Shown here in pieces: positions 1 through 14,214 of a stretch of DNA of 64,000 nt (positions are counted from its first letter, which is position 1; the number at the start of each line of letters is the position of its first letter). Both the position numbers and the translations under genes were made by a program. The notes beneath the pieces were generated by a model. It made no database searches and was not told where the DNA came from. It saw nothing but the letters and a program-made list of their open reading frames with translations. The stretch comes from Megalopta genalis. Taxonomy: Eukaryota > Arthropoda > Insecta > Hymenoptera > Halictidae. The stretch lies in assembly GCF_051020955.1 (NCBI RefSeq), contig NC_135020.1:2614501-2678500 (forward strand), in the 5' to 3' direction.

Positions 1-1
1 G

Positions 2-222
2 TTCTTGTTGTTCTTGTTGTTCTTGTTGTTCTTGTTGTTCTTGTTGTTCTTGTTGTTCTTGTTGTTCTTGTTGTTCTTGTTGTTTTTGCTGTTCATGTTG
101 TTCTTGTTGTTCTTCTTGTTGTTGTTCTAGTTGTCCTTGTTGTTGTTGTCCTTGTTGTTCTTGTTGTTGTTGTCCTTGTTGTTCTTGTTGTGCTTGTTGT
201 TCTTGTTGATCTTGTTGTTCTT

Positions 223-253
<31 letters not shown>

Positions 254-687
254 CTCTCGTTGTTCTTGTTGTTGTTCTTGTTGTTCTTGTTGTTGTTGTT
301 CATGCGGTTCTTGTTGTTGTTGCTCTTGCTGTTCTTGTTCTTGTTGTCCTTGTTGTTCTTTCTGTTCTTTTTGTTCTTGTTGTTGTTGTTGTTCTTGCTG
401 TTCTTGTTGTAGATGTTGTTTTTGTTGATCTTGTTGTTCTTGTTGTTCTTGTCGTTGTTCTTGTTGTTGTTGTTGTACTTGCTGTTCTTGTTGTAGTTGT
501 TGTTGCTGTCCTTGTTATTGTTGTAGTTCTTGTTGTTCTTGTCGTTCTTGTTGTTCATGTTGTTTTTGTTGATCTTGTTGTTCTTGTTGTTCTTGTTGTT
601 CTTGTTGTTCTTCTTGCTGTTCTGGTTGTTCTTGTTGTTCTCGTTGTTCTCGTTGTTCTCGTTGTTCTCGTTGTTCTCGTTGTTCTC

Positions 688-718
<31 letters not shown>

Positions 719-1033
719 ATCTTGTTGTTCTTGTTGTTCTTGTTGCTCTTGTTGCTCTTGTTGCTCTTGTTGCTCTTGTTGCCCTTGTTGCTCTTGTTGC
801 TCTTGTTGCTCTTGTTGCTCTCGTTGCTCTTGTTGTTCTTGTTGTTCTGGTTGTTGATGTTCTTGTTGTTCATGTTGTTGTTGTCCTTTTTGTTCTTGTT
901 GTTGTTGTTGTTGTTGTTCTGGTTGTTGATGTTGTTGTTGTTCATGTTGTTGTTGTTCTTGATGTTCTTGTTGTTCTTGTTGTTCTTGTTGTTCTTTTTG
1001 TTCTTGGTGTTCTTGTTGTTCTTGTTGTTCTAG

Positions 1034-1068
<35 letters not shown>

Positions 1069-1704
1069 CTTGTTGTTGTTCTCGTTGTTCTCGTTGTTCT
1101 CGTTTTTCTCGTTGTTCTTGTTGTTCTTTTCGCTCTTGTTGTTCTCGTTGTTCTTGTTTTTCTTGTGGTTCTTGTTGTTCTTGCTGTTCTTGTTCTTGTT
1201 GCTCTTGTTGTTCTTGTTGTTCTTGTTGTTCTTGTTGTTCTTGTTGTTCTTGTTGTTCTTGTTGTTCTTGTTGTTCTTGTTGTTCTTGTTGTTCTTGTTG
1301 TTCTTGTTGTTCTTGTTGTTCTTGTTGTTCTTGTTGTTCTTGTTGTTCTTGTTGTTCTTGTTGTTCTTGTTGTTCTTGTTGTTCTTGTTGTTCTTGTTGT
1401 TCTTGTTGTTCTTGTTGTTCTTGTTGTTCTTGTTGTTCTTGTTGTTCTTGTTGTTCTTGTTGTTCTTGTTGTTCTTGTAGTTCTTGTTGTTCTTGTTGTT
1501 CTTGTTGTTCTTGTTGTTGTTCTTGTTGTTGTTCTTCTTGTTCTTCTCTTTGTTCTTGTTGTTCTGGTTGTTCTTCTTGCTGTTCTGGTTGTTCTTGTTG
1601 TTCTCGTTATTCTCGTTGTTCTCGTTGTTCTCGTTGTTCTCGTTGTTCTCGTTGTGTTCGTTGTTCTCGTTGTTCTCGTTGTTCTTGTTGTTCTTGTTGT
1701 TCTT

Positions 1705-1735
<31 letters not shown>

Positions 1736-1794
1736 TTCTTGTTGTTCTTGTTGTACTTGTTGTTCTTGTTGTTCTTGTTGTTCTTGTTGTTCTT

Positions 1795-1825
<31 letters not shown>

Positions 1826-2271
1826 TACTTGTTGTTCTTGTTGTTCTTGTTGTTCTTGTTGTTCTTGTTGTTCTTGTTGTTCTTGTTGTTCTTGTTGTTC
1901 TTGTTGTTCTTGTTGTACTTGTTGTTGTTGTTCTTGTTGTTCTTGTTGTTCTTGTTGTTGTTGTTGTTCTTGCTGTTCTTGTTGTAGTTGTTGTTGTTGT
2001 CCTTGTTGTTGTTGTAGTTCTTGTTGTTCTTGTTGTTCTTGTTGATCTTGTTGTTCTTGTTGTTCTCGTTGTTCTCGTTGTTCTTGTTGTTCTTGTTGTT
2101 CTTGTTGTTCTTGTTGTTCTTGTTGTTCTTGTTGTTCTTGTTGTTCTTGTTGTTCATGTTGTTCTTGTTGTTGTTGTTGTTCTTGCTGTTCTTGTTCTTG
2201 TTGCTCTTGTTGTTCTTATTGTTCTTGTTGTTCCTGTTGTTCTTGTTGTTCTTGTTGTTGTTGTTGTTCTT

Positions 2272-2302
<31 letters not shown>

Positions 2303-2640
2303 TTCTTGCTGTTCTTTCTGTTCATGTTGTTCTTGTTGTTCTTCTTGTTGTTGTTGTTGTCCTTGTTGTTCTTGTTGTTCTTGTTGTTCTTGTTGTTCTT
2401 GTTGTTCTTGTTGTTCTTGTTGTTCTTGTTGTTCTTGTTGTTCTTGTTGTTCTTGTTGTTCTTGTTGTTCTTCTTGTTCTTCTCTTTGTTCTTGTTGTTC
2501 TGGTTGTTCTTCTTGCTGTTCTGGTTGTTCTTGTTGTTCTCGTTATTCTCGTTGTTCTCGTTGTTCTCGTTGTTCTCGTTGTTCTCGTTGTGTTCGTTGT
2601 TCTCGTTGTTCTCGTTGTTCTTGTTGTTCTTGTTGTTCTT

Positions 2641-2671
<31 letters not shown>

Positions 2672-3066
2672 TTCTTGTTGTTCTTGTTGTACTTGTTGTT
2701 CTTGTTGTTCTTGTTGTTCTTGGTGTTCTTGGTGTTCTTGTTGTTCTTCTTGTTCTAGTTGTTGTTGTTGTTGTTCTTGTTGTTGTTCTTCTTGTTCTTC
2801 TCGTTGTTCTTGTTGTTCTGGTTGTTCTTCTTGCTGTTCTGGTTGTTCTTGTTGTTCTCGTTATTCTCGTTGTTCTCGTTGTTCTCGTTGTTCTCGTTGT
2901 TCTCGTTGTTCTCGTTGTGCTCGTTGTTCTCGTTGTTCTCGTTGTTCTCGTTGTTCTTGTTGTTCTTGTTGTTCTTGTTGTTCTTGTTGTTCTTGTTGTT
3001 CTTGTTGTTCTTGTTGTTCTTGTTGTTCTTGTTGTTCTTGTTGTTCTTGTTGTTCTTGTTGTTCTT

Positions 3067-3097
<31 letters not shown>

Positions 3098-3570
3098 TAC
3101 TTGTTGTTCTTGTTGTTCTTGTTGTTCTTGTTGTTCTTGTTGTTCTTGTTGTTCTTGTTGTTCTTGTTGTTCTTGTTGTTCTTGTTGTACTTGTTGTTGT
3201 TGTTCTTGTTGTTCTTGTTGTTCTTGTTGTTGTTGTTGTTCTTGCTGTTCTTGTTGTAGTTGTTGTTGTTGTCCTTGTTGTTGTTGTAGTTCTTGTTGTT
3301 CTTGTTGTTCTTGTTGATCTTGTTGTTCTTGTTGTTCTCGTTGTTCTCGTTGTTCTTGTTGTTCTTGTTGTTCTTGTTGTTCTTGTTGTTCCTGTTGTTC
3401 TTGTTGTTCTTGTTGTTCTTGTTGTTCTTGTTGTTCTTGTTGTTCTTGTTGTTCTTGTTGTTCTTGTTGTTGTTGTTGTTCTTGCTGTTCTTGTTCTTGT
3501 TGCTCTTGTTGTTCTTATTGTTCTTGTTGTTCCTGTTGTTCTTGTTGTTCTTGTTGTTGTTGTTGTTCTT

Positions 3571-3601
<31 letters not shown>

Positions 3602-3972
3602 TTCTTGCTGTTCTTTCTGTTCATGTTGTTCTTGTTGTTCTTCTTGTTGTTGTTGTTGTCCTTGTTGTTCTTGTTGTTCTTGTTGTTCTTGTTGTTCTTG
3701 TTGTTCTTGTTGTTCTTGTTGTTCTTGTTGTTCTTGTTGTTCTTGTTGTTCTTGTTGTTCTTGTTGTTCTTGTTGTTCTTGTTGTTCTTGTTGTTCTTGT
3801 TGTTCTTGTTGTTCTTGTTGTTCTTGTTGTACTTGTTGTTCTAGTTGTTTTTGCTGTTCATGTTGTTCTTGTTGTTCTTCTTGTTGTTGTTCTAGTTGTC
3901 CTTGTTGTTCTTGTTGTTGTTGTCCTTGTTGTTGTTGTTGTGCTTGTTGTTCTTGTTGATCTTGTTGTTCTT

Positions 3973-4021
<49 letters not shown>

Positions 4022-4845
4022 TTGTTCTTGTTGTTCTTGTTGTTGTTGTTCATGCGGTTCTTGTTGTTGTTGCTCTTGCTGTTCTTGTTCTTGTTGTCCT
4101 TGTTGTTCTTTCTGTTCTTGTTGTTCTTGTTGTTGTTGTTGTTCTTGCTGTTCTTGTTGTAGATGTTGTATTTGTTGATCTTGTTGTTCTTGTTGTTCTT
4201 GTTGTTGTTCTTGTTGTTGTTCTTGTTGTTGTTGTTGTTCTTGTTGTTGTTGTTGTTGTTCTTGCTGTTCTTGTTGTAGTTGTTGTTGCTGTCCTTGTTA
4301 TTGTTGTAGTTCTTGTTGTTCTTGTTGTTCTTGTTGTTCTTGTTGTTTTTGTTGATCTTGTTGTTCTTGTTGTTCTTGTTGTTCTTGTTGTTCTTGTTGT
4401 TGTTGTTGTTCTTGCTGTTCTTGTTGTAGATGTTGTTTTTGTTGATCTTGTTGTTCTTGTTGTTCTTGTTGTTGTTCTTGTTGTTGTTCTTGTTGTTGTT
4501 CTTGTTGTTGTTGTTGTTCTTGTTGTTGTTGTTGTTGTTCTTGCTGTTCTTGTTGTAGTTGTTGTTGCTGTCCTTGTTATTGTTGTAGTTCTTGTTGTTC
4601 TTGTTGTTCTTGTTGTTCTTGTTGTTTTTGTTGATCTTGTTGTTCTTGTTGTTCTTGTTGTTCTTGTTGTTCTTGTTGTCCTTGTTGTTCTTGTTGTTCT
4701 TGTTGTTCTTGCTGTTCATGTTGTTCTTGTTGTTCTTCTTGTTGTTGTTCTAGTTGTCCTTTTTGTTGTTGTCCTTGTTGTTCTTGTTGTTGTTGTCCTT
4801 GTTGTTCTTGTTGTGCTTGTTGTTCTTGTTGATCTTGTTGTTCTT

Positions 4846-4894
<49 letters not shown>

Positions 4895-5667
4895 TTGTTC
4901 TTGTTGTTCTTGTTGTTGTTGTTCATGCGGTTCTTGTTGTTGTTGCTCTTGCTGTTCTTGTTCTTGTTGTCCTTGTTGTTCTCTCTGTTCTTGTTGTTCT
5001 TGTTGTTGTTGTTGTTGTTCTTGCTGTTCTTGTTGTAGATGTTGTTTTTGTTGATCTTGTTGTTCTTGTTGTTCTTGCTGTTGTTTTTGTTGTTGTTGTT
5101 GTTGTTGTTCTTGCTGTTCTTGTTGTAGTTGTTGTTGCTGTCCTTGTTATTGTTGTAGTTCTTGTTGTTCTTGTTGTTCTTGTTGTTCTTGTTGTTCTTG
5201 TTGTTCTTGTTGTTCTTGTTGTTCTTGTTGTTTTTGTTGATCTTGTTGTTCTTGTTGTTCTCGTTCTTCTTGTTGTTCTTGTTGTCCTTGTTGTTCTTGT
5301 TGTTCTTGTTGTTCTTGTTGTTCTTGTTGTTCTTGTTGTTCTTGTTGTTCTTGTTGTTCTTGTTGTTCTTGTTGTTCTTGCTGTTCATGTTGTTCTTGTT
5401 GTTCTTCTTGTTGTTGTTCTAGTTGTCCTTTTTGTTGTTGTCCTTGTTGTTCTTGTTGTTGTTGTCCTTGTTGGTCTTGTTGTGCTTGTTGTTCTTGTTG
5501 ATCTTGTTGTTCTTGTTGTTCTTGTTGTTCTTGTTGTCCTTGTTGTTCTTGATGTTCTTGTTGTTCTTGCTGTTCATGTTGTTCTTCTTGTTGTTGTTCT
5601 AGTTGTCCTTTTTGTTGTTGTCCTTGTTGTTCTTGTTGTTGTTGTCCTTGTTGTTCTTGTTGTGCTT

Positions 5668-5716
<49 letters not shown>

Positions 5717-6363
5717 TTGTTCTTGTTGTTCTTGTTGTTGTTGTTCATGCGGTTCTTGTTGTTGTTGCTCTTGCTGTTCTTTCTGTTCTTGTTGTTCTTG
5801 TTGTTGTTGTTGTTGTTCTTGCTGTTCTTGTTGTAGATGTTGTTTTTGTTGATCTTGTTGTTCTTGTTGTTCTTGTTGTTGTTCTTGTTGTTGTTGTTGT
5901 TGTTCTTGCTGTTCTTGTTGTAGTTGTTGTTGCTGTCCTTGTTATTGTTGTAGTTCTTGTTGTTCTTGTTGTTCTTGTTGTTCTTGTTGTTTTTGTTGAT
6001 CTTGATGTTCTTGTTGTTCTCGTTCTTCTTGTTGTTCTTGTTGTCCTTGTTGTTCTTGTTGTTCTTGTTGTTCTTGTTGTTCTTGTTGTTCTTGTTGTTC
6101 TTGTTGTTCTTGTTGTTCTTGTTGTTCTTGTTGTTCTTGTTGTTCTTGTTGTTCTTGTTGTTCTTGTTGTTCTTGTTGTTCTTGTTGTTCTTGTTGTTCT
6201 TGTTGTTCTTGTTGTTCTTGTTGTTTTTGCTGTTCATGTTGTTCTTGTTGTTCTTCTTGTTGTTGTTCTAGTTGTCCTTGTTGTTGTTGTCCTTGTTGTT
6301 CTTGTTGTTGTTGTCCTTGTTGTTCTTGTTGTGCTTGTTGTTCTTGTTGATCTTGTTGTTCTT

Positions 6364-6394
<31 letters not shown>

Positions 6395-6828
6395 CTCTCG
6401 TTGTTCTTGTTGTTGTTCTTGTTGTTCTTGTTGTTGTTGTTCATGCGGTTCTTGTTGTTGTTGCTCTTGCTGTTCTTGTTCTTGTTGTCCTTGTTGTTCT
6501 TTCTGTTCTTTTTGTTCTTGTTGTTGTTGTTGTTCTTGCTGTTCTTGTTGTAGATGTTGTTTTTGTTGATCTTGTTGTTCTTGTTGTTCTTGTTGTTGTT
6601 CTTGTTGTTGTTGTTGTACTTGCTGTTCTTGTTGTAGTTGTTGTTGCTGTCCTTGTTATTGTTGTAGTTCTTGTTGTTCTTGTTGTTCTTGTTGTTCATG
6701 TTGTTTTTGTTGATCTTGTTGTTCTTGTTGTTCTTGTTGTTCTTGTTGTTCTTCTTGCTGTTCTGGTTGTTCTTGTTGTTCTCGTTGTTCTCGTTGTTCT
6801 CGTTGTTCTCGTTGTTCTCGTTGTTCTC

Positions 6829-6859
<31 letters not shown>

Positions 6860-7165
6860 ATCTTGTTGTTCTTGTTGTTCTTGTTGCTCTTGTTGCTCTT
6901 GTTGCTCTTGTTGCTCTTGTTGCCCTTGTTGCTCTTGTTGCTCTTGTTGCTCTTGTTGCTCTTGTTGCTCTTGTTGTTCTTGTTGTTCTGGTTGTTGATG
7001 TTCTTGTTGTTCATGTTGTTGTTGTCCTTTTTGTTCTTGTTGTTGTTGTTGTTGTTGTTCTGGTTGTTGATGTTGTTGTTGTTCATGTTGTTGTTGTTCT
7101 TGATGTTCTTGTTGTTCTTGTTGTTCTTTTTGTTCTTGGTGTTCTTGTTGTTCTTGTTGTTCTAG

Positions 7166-7200
<35 letters not shown>

Positions 7201-7692
7201 CTTGTTGTTGTTCTCGTTGTTCTCGTTGTTCTCGTTTTTCTCGTTGTTCTTGTTGTTCTTTTCGCTCTTGTTGTTCTCGTTGTTCTTGTTTTTCTTGTGG
7301 TTCTTGTTGTTCTTGCTGTTCTTGTTCTTGTTGCTCTTGTTGTTCTTGTTGTTCTTGTTGTTCTTGTTGTACTTGTTGTTCTTGTTGTTCTTGTTGTTCT
7401 TGGTGTTCTTGGTGTTCTTGTTGTTCTTCTTGTTCTCGTTATTCTCGTTGTTCTCGTTGTTCTCGTTGTTCTCGTTGTTCTCGTTGTGTTCGTTGTTCTC
7501 GTTGTTCTCGTTGTTCTTGTTGTTCTTGTTGTTCTTGTTGTTCTTGTTGTTCTTGTTGTTCTTGTTGTTCTTGTTGTTCTTGTTGTTCTTGTTGTTCTTG
7601 TTGTTCTTGTTGTTCTTCTTGCTGTTCTGGTTGTTCTTGTTGTTCTCGTTGTTCTCGTTGTTCTCGTTGTTCTCGTTGTTCTCGTTGTTCTC

Positions 7693-7723
<31 letters not shown>

Positions 7724-8038
7724 ATCTTGTTGTTCTTGTTGTTCTTGTTGCTCTTGTTGCTCTTGTTGCTCTTGTTGCTCTTGTTGCCCTTGTTGCTCTT
7801 GTTGCTCTTGTTGCTCTTGTTGCTCTCGTTGCTCTTGTTGTTCTTGTTGTTCTGGTTGTTGATGTTCTTGTTGTTCATGTTGTTGTTGTCCTTTTTGTTC
7901 TTGTTGTTGTTGTTGTTGTTGTTCTGGTTGTTGATGTTGTTGTTGTTCATGTTGTTGTTGTTCTTGATGTTCTTGTTGTTCTTGTTGTTCTTGTTGTTCT
8001 TTTTGTTCTTGGTGTTCTTGTTGTTCTTGTTGTTCTAG

Positions 8039-8073
<35 letters not shown>

Positions 8074-8718
8074 CTTGTTGTTGTTCTCGTTGTTCTCGTT
8101 GTTCTCGTTTTTCTCGTTGTTCTTGTTGTTCTTTTCGCTCTTGTTGTTCTCGTTGTTCTTGTTTTTCTTGTGGTTCTTGTTGTTCTTGCTGTTCTTGTTC
8201 TTGTTGCTCTTGTTGTTCTTGTTGTTCTTGTTGTTCTTGTTGTTCTTGTTGTTCTTGTTGTTCTTGTTGTTCTTGTTGTTCTTGTTGTTCTTGTTGTTCT
8301 TGTTGTTCTTGTTGTTCTTGTTGTTCTTGTTGTTCTTGTTGTTCTTGTTGTTCTTGTTGTTCTTGTTGTTCTTGTTGTTCTTGTTGTTCTTGTTGTTCTT
8401 GTTGTTCTTGTTGTTCTTGTTGTTCTTGTTGTTCTTGTTGTTCTTGTTGTTCTTGTTGTTCTTGTTGTTCTTGTTGTTCTTGTTGTTCTTGTAGTTCTTG
8501 TTGTTCTTGTTGTTCTTGTTGTTCTTGTTGTTGTTCTTGTTGTTGTTCTTCTTGTTCTTCTCTTTGTTCTTGTTGTTCTGGTTGTTCTTCTTGCTGTTCT
8601 GGTTGTTCTTGTTGTTCTCGTTATTCTCGTTGTTCTCGTTGTTCTCGTTGTTCTCGTTGTTCTCGTTGTGTTCGTTGTTCTCGTTGTTCTCGTTGTTCTT
8701 GTTGTTCTTGTTGTTCTT

Positions 8719-8749
<31 letters not shown>

Positions 8750-8808
8750 TTCTTGTTGTTCTTGTTGTACTTGTTGTTCTTGTTGTTCTTGTTGTTCTTG
8801 TTGTTCTT

Positions 8809-8839
<31 letters not shown>

Positions 8840-9285
8840 TACTTGTTGTTCTTGTTGTTCTTGTTGTTCTTGTTGTTCTTGTTGTTCTTGTTGTTCTTGT
8901 TGTTCTTGTTGTTCTTGTTGTTCTTGTTGTACTTGTTGTTGTTGTTCTTGTTGTTCTTGTTGTTCTTGTTGTTGTTGTTGTTCTTGCTGTTCTTGTTGTA
9001 GTTGTTGTTGTTGTCCTTGTTGTTGTTGTAGTTCTTGTTGTTCTTGTTGTTCTTGTTGATCTTGTTGTTCTTGTTGTTCTCGTTGTTCTCGTTGTTCTTG
9101 TTGTTCTTGTTGTTCTTGTTGTTCTTGTTGTTCTTGTTGTTCTTGTTGTTCTTGTTGTTCTTGTTGTTCATGTTGTTCTTGTTGTTGTTGTTGTTCTTGC
9201 TGTTCTTGTTCTTGTTGCTCTTGTTGTTCTTATTGTTCTTGTTGTTCCTGTTGTTCTTGTTGTTCTTGTTGTTGTTGTTGTTCTT

Positions 9286-9316
<31 letters not shown>

Positions 9317-9654
9317 TTCTTGCTGTTCTTTCTGTTCATGTTGTTCTTGTTGTTCTTCTTGTTGTTGTTGTTGTCCTTGTTGTTCTTGTTGTTCTTGTTG
9401 TTCTTGTTGTTCTTGTTGTTCTTGTTGTTCTTGTTGTTCTTGTTGTTCTTGTTGTTCTTGTTGTTCTTGTTGTTCTTGTTGTTCTTCTTGTTCTTCTCTT
9501 TGTTCTTGTTGTTCTGGTTGTTCTTCTTGCTGTTCTGGTTGTTCTTGTTGTTCTCGTTATTCTCGTTGTTCTCGTTGTTCTCGTTGTTCTCGTTGTTCTC
9601 GTTGTGTTCGTTGTTCTCGTTGTTCTCGTTGTTCTTGTTGTTCTTGTTGTTCTT

Positions 9655-9685
<31 letters not shown>

Positions 9686-10080
9686 TTCTTGTTGTTCTTG
9701 TTGTACTTGTTGTTCTTGTTGTTCTTGTTGTTCTTGGTGTTCTTGGTGTTCTTGTTGTTCTTCTTGTTCTAGTTGTTGTTGTTGTTGTTCTTGTTGTTGT
9801 TCTTCTTGTTCTTCTCGTTGTTCTTGTTGTTCTGGTTGTTCTTCTTGCTGTTCTGGTTGTTCTTGTTGTTCTCGTTATTCTCGTTGTTCTCGTTGTTCTC
9901 GTTGTTCTCGTTGTTCTCGTTGTTCTCGTTGTGCTCGTTGTTCTCGTTGTTCTCGTTGTTCTCGTTGTTCTTGTTGTTCTTGTTGTTCTTGTTGTTCTTG
10001 TTGTTCTTGTTGTTCTTGTTGTTCTTGTTGTTCTTGTTGTTCTTGTTGTTCTTGTTGTTCTTGTTGTTCTTGTTGTTCTT

Positions 10081-10111
<31 letters not shown>

Positions 10112-10584
10112 TACTTGTTGTTCTTGTTGTTCTTGTTGTTCTTGTTGTTCTTGTTGTTCTTGTTGTTCTTGTTGTTCTTGTTGTTCTTGTTGTTCTTGTT
10201 GTACTTGTTGTTGTTGTTCTTGTTGTTCTTGTTGTTCTTGTTGTTGTTGTTGTTCTTGCTGTTCTTGTTGTAGTTGTTGTTGTTGTCCTTGTTGTTGTTG
10301 TAGTTCTTGTTGTTCTTGTTGTTCTTGTTGATCTTGTTGTTCTTGTTGTTCTCGTTGTTCTCGTTGTTCTTGTTGTTCTTGTTGTTCTTGTTGTTCTTGT
10401 TGTTCCTGTTGTTCTTGTTGTTCTTGTTGTTCTTGTTGTTCTTGTTGTTCTTGTTGTTCTTGTTGTTCTTGTTGTTCTTGTTGTTGTTGTTGTTCTTGCT
10501 GTTCTTGTTCTTGTTGCTCTTGTTGTTCTTATTGTTCTTGTTGTTCCTGTTGTTCTTGTTGTTCTTGTTGTTGTTGTTGTTCTT

Positions 10585-10615
<31 letters not shown>

Positions 10616-10977
10616 TTCTTGCTGTTCTTTCTGTTCATGTTGTTCTTGTTGTTCTTCTTGTTGTTGTTGTTGTCCTTGTTGTTCTTGTTGTTCTTGTTGT
10701 TCTTGTTGTTCTTGTTGTTCTTGTTGTTCTTGTTGTTCTTGTTGTTCTTGTTGTTCTTGTTGTTCTTGTTGTTCTTGTTGTTCTTGTTGTTCTTGTTGTT
10801 CTTGTTGTTCTTGTTGTTCTTGTTGTTCTTGTTGTACTTGTTGTTCTAGTTGTTTTTGCTGTTCATGTTGTTCTTGTTGTTCTTCTTGTTGTTGTTCTAG
10901 TTGTCCTTGTTGTTCTTGTTGTTGTTGTCCTTGTTGTTGTTGTTGTGCTTGTTGTTCTTGTTGATCTTGTTGTTCTT

Positions 10978-11026
<49 letters not shown>

Positions 11027-11850
11027 TTGTTCTTGTTGTTCTTGTTGTTGTTGTTCATGCGGTTCTTGTTGTTGTTGCTCTTGCTGTTCTTGTTCTTGTT
11101 GTCCTTGTTGTTCTTTCTGTTCTTGTTGTTCTTGTTGTTGTTGTTGTTCTTGCTGTTCTTGTTGTAGATGTTGTATTTGTTGATCTTGTTGTTCTTGTTG
11201 TTCTTGTTGTTGTTCTTGTTGTTGTTCTTGTTGTTGTTGTTGTTCTTGTTGTTGTTGTTGTTGTTCTTGCTGTTCTTGTTGTAGTTGTTGTTGCTGTCCT
11301 TGTTATTGTTGTAGTTCTTGTTGTTCTTGTTGTTCTTGTTGTTCTTGTTGTTTTTGTTGATCTTGTTGTTCTTGTTGTTCTTGTTGTTCTTGTTGTTCTT
11401 GTTGTTGTTGTTGTTCTTGCTGTTCTTGTTGTAGATGTTGTTTTTGTTGATCTTGTTGTTCTTGTTGTTCTTGTTGTTGTTCTTGTTGTTGTTCTTGTTG
11501 TTGTTCTTGTTGTTGTTGTTGTTCTTGTTGTTGTTGTTGTTGTTCTTGCTGTTCTTGTTGTAGTTGTTGTTGCTGTCCTTGTTATTGTTGTAGTTCTTGT
11601 TGTTCTTGTTGTTCTTGTTGTTCTTGTTGTTTTTGTTGATCTTGTTGTTCTTGTTGTTCTTGTTGTTCTTGTTGTTCTTGTTGTCCTTGTTGTTCTTGTT
11701 GTTCTTGTTGTTCTTGCTGTTCATGTTGTTCTTGTTGTTCTTCTTGTTGTTGTTCTAGTTGTCCTTTTTGTTGTTGTCCTTGTTGTTCTTGTTGTTGTTG
11801 TCCTTGTTGTTCTTGTTGTGCTTGTTGTTCTTGTTGATCTTGTTGTTCTT

Positions 11851-11899
<49 letters not shown>

Positions 11900-12672
11900 T
11901 TGTTCTTGTTGTTCTTGTTGTTGTTGTTCATGCGGTTCTTGTTGTTGTTGCTCTTGCTGTTCTTGTTCTTGTTGTCCTTGTTGTTCTCTCTGTTCTTGTT
12001 GTTCTTGTTGTTGTTGTTGTTGTTCTTGCTGTTCTTGTTGTAGATGTTGTTTTTGTTGATCTTGTTGTTCTTGTTGTTCTTGTTGTTGTTTTTGTTGTTG
12101 TTGTTGTTGTTGTTCTTGCTGTTCTTGTTGTAGTTGTTGTTGCTGTCCTTGTTATTGTTGTAGTTCTTGTTGTTCTTGTTGTTCTTGTTGTTCTTGTTGT
12201 TCTTGTTGTTCTTGTTGTTCTTGTTGTTCTTGTTGTTTTTGTTGATCTTGTTGTTCTTGTTGTTCTCGTTCTTCTTGTTGTTCTTGTTGTCCTTGTTGTT
12301 CTTGTTGTTCTTGTTGTTCTTGTTGTTCTTGTTGTTCTTGTTGTTCTTGTTGTTCTTGTTGTTCTTGTTGTTCTTGTTGTTCTTGCTGTTCATGTTGTTC
12401 TTGTTGTTCTTCTTGTTGTTGTTCTAGTTGTCCTTTTTGTTGTTGTCCTTGTTGTTCTTGTTGTTGTTGTCCTTGTTGGTCTTGTTGTGCTTGTTGTTCT
12501 TGTTGATCTTGTTGTTCTTGTTGTTCTTGTTGTTCTTGTTGTCCTTGTTGTTCTTGATGTTCTTGTTGTTCTTGCTGTTCATGTTGTTCTTCTTGTTGTT
12601 GTTCTAGTTGTCCTTTTTGTTGTTGTCCTTGTTGTTCTTGTTGTTGTTGTCCTTGTTGTTCTTGTTGTGCTT

Positions 12673-12721
<49 letters not shown>

Positions 12722-13377
12722 TTGTTCTTGTTGTTCTTGTTGTTGTTGTTCATGCGGTTCTTGTTGTTGTTGCTCTTGCTGTTCTTTCTGTTCTTGTTGT
12801 TCTTGTTGTTGTTGTTGTTGTTCTTGCTGTTCTTGTTGTAGATGTTGTTTTTGTTGATCTTGTTGTTCTTGTTGTTCTTGTTGTTGTTCTTGTTGTTGTT
12901 GTTGTTGTTCTTGCTGTTCTTGTTGTAGTTGTTGTTGCTGTCCTTGTTATTGTTGTAGTTCTTGTTGTTCTTGTTGTTCTTGTTGTTCTTGTTGTTCTTG
13001 TTGTTTTTGTTGATCTTGATGTTCTTGTTGTTCTCGTTCTTCTTGTTGTTCTTGTTGTCCTTGTTGTTCTTGTTGTTCTTGTTGTTCTTGTTGTTCTTGT
13101 TGTTCTTGTTGTTCTTGTTGTTCTTGTTGTTCTTGTTGTTCTTGTTGTTCTTGTTGTTCTTGTTGTTCTTGTTGTTCTTGTTGTTCTTGTTGTTCTTGTT
13201 GTTCTTGTTGTTCTTGTTGTTCTTGTTGTTCTTGTTGTTTTTGCTGTTCATGTTGTTCTTGTTGTTCTTCTTGTTGTTGTTCTAGTTGTCCTTGTTGTTG
13301 TTGTCCTTGTTGTTCTTGTTGTTGTTGTCCTTGTTGTTCTTGTTGTGCTTGTTGTTCTTGTTGATCTTGTTGTTCTT

Positions 13378-13408
<31 letters not shown>

Positions 13409-13842
13409 CTCTCGTTGTTCTTGTTGTTGTTCTTGTTGTTCTTGTTGTTGTTGTTCATGCGGTTCTTGTTGTTGTTGCTCTTGCTGTTCTTGTTCTTGTT
13501 GTCCTTGTTGTTCTTTCTGTTCTTTTTGTTCTTGTTGTTGTTGTTGTTCTTGCTGTTCTTGTTGTAGATGTTGTTTTTGTTGATCTTGTTGTTCTTGTTG
13601 TTCTTGTTGTTGTTCTTGTTGTTGTTGTTGTACTTGCTGTTCTTGTTGTAGTTGTTGTTGCTGTCCTTGTTATTGTTGTAGTTCTTGTTGTTCTTGTTGT
13701 TCTTGTTGTTCATGTTGTTTTTGTTGATCTTGTTGTTCTTGTTGTTCTTGTTGTTCTTGTTGTTCTTCTTGCTGTTCTGGTTGTTCTTGTTGTTCTCGTT
13801 GTTCTCGTTGTTCTCGTTGTTCTCGTTGTTCTCGTTGTTCTC

Positions 13843-13873
<31 letters not shown>

Positions 13874-14179
13874 ATCTTGTTGTTCTTGTTGTTCTTGTTG
13901 CTCTTGTTGCTCTTGTTGCTCTTGTTGCTCTTGTTGCCCTTGTTGCTCTTGTTGCTCTTGTTGCTCTTGTTGCTCTTGTTGCTCTTGTTGTTCTTGTTGT
14001 TCTGGTTGTTGATGTTCTTGTTGTTCATGTTGTTGTTGTCCTTTTTGTTCTTGTTGTTGTTGTTGTTGTTGTTCTGGTTGTTGATGTTGTTGTTGTTCAT
14101 GTTGTTGTTGTTCTTGATGTTCTTGTTGTTCTTGTTGTTCTTTTTGTTCTTGGTGTTCTTGTTGTTCTTGTTGTTCTAG

Positions 14180-14214
<35 letters not shown>

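Larger units (their letters stand above)
595..7599. repeat. Higher-order repeat, 7,005-bp unit, copy 1
   Basis: Landmarks in this segment recur about 7,005-7,014 bp downstream in the same order: the Gln-Leu-Glu sites at 1031, 2756, 3893 and 4751 match 8036, 9770, 10898 and 11756, and the poly-Gln run at 1034 matches 8039. Differences between the copies are mostly gain or loss of one 9-bp unit and a few substitutions (for example ttgctgttgttt near 5080 against ttgttgttgttt near 12085). Edges are approximate because the flanking filler is the same repeat. An internal partial repeat is also present: the 6268-7086 block resembles 127-945. Confidence 0.85.
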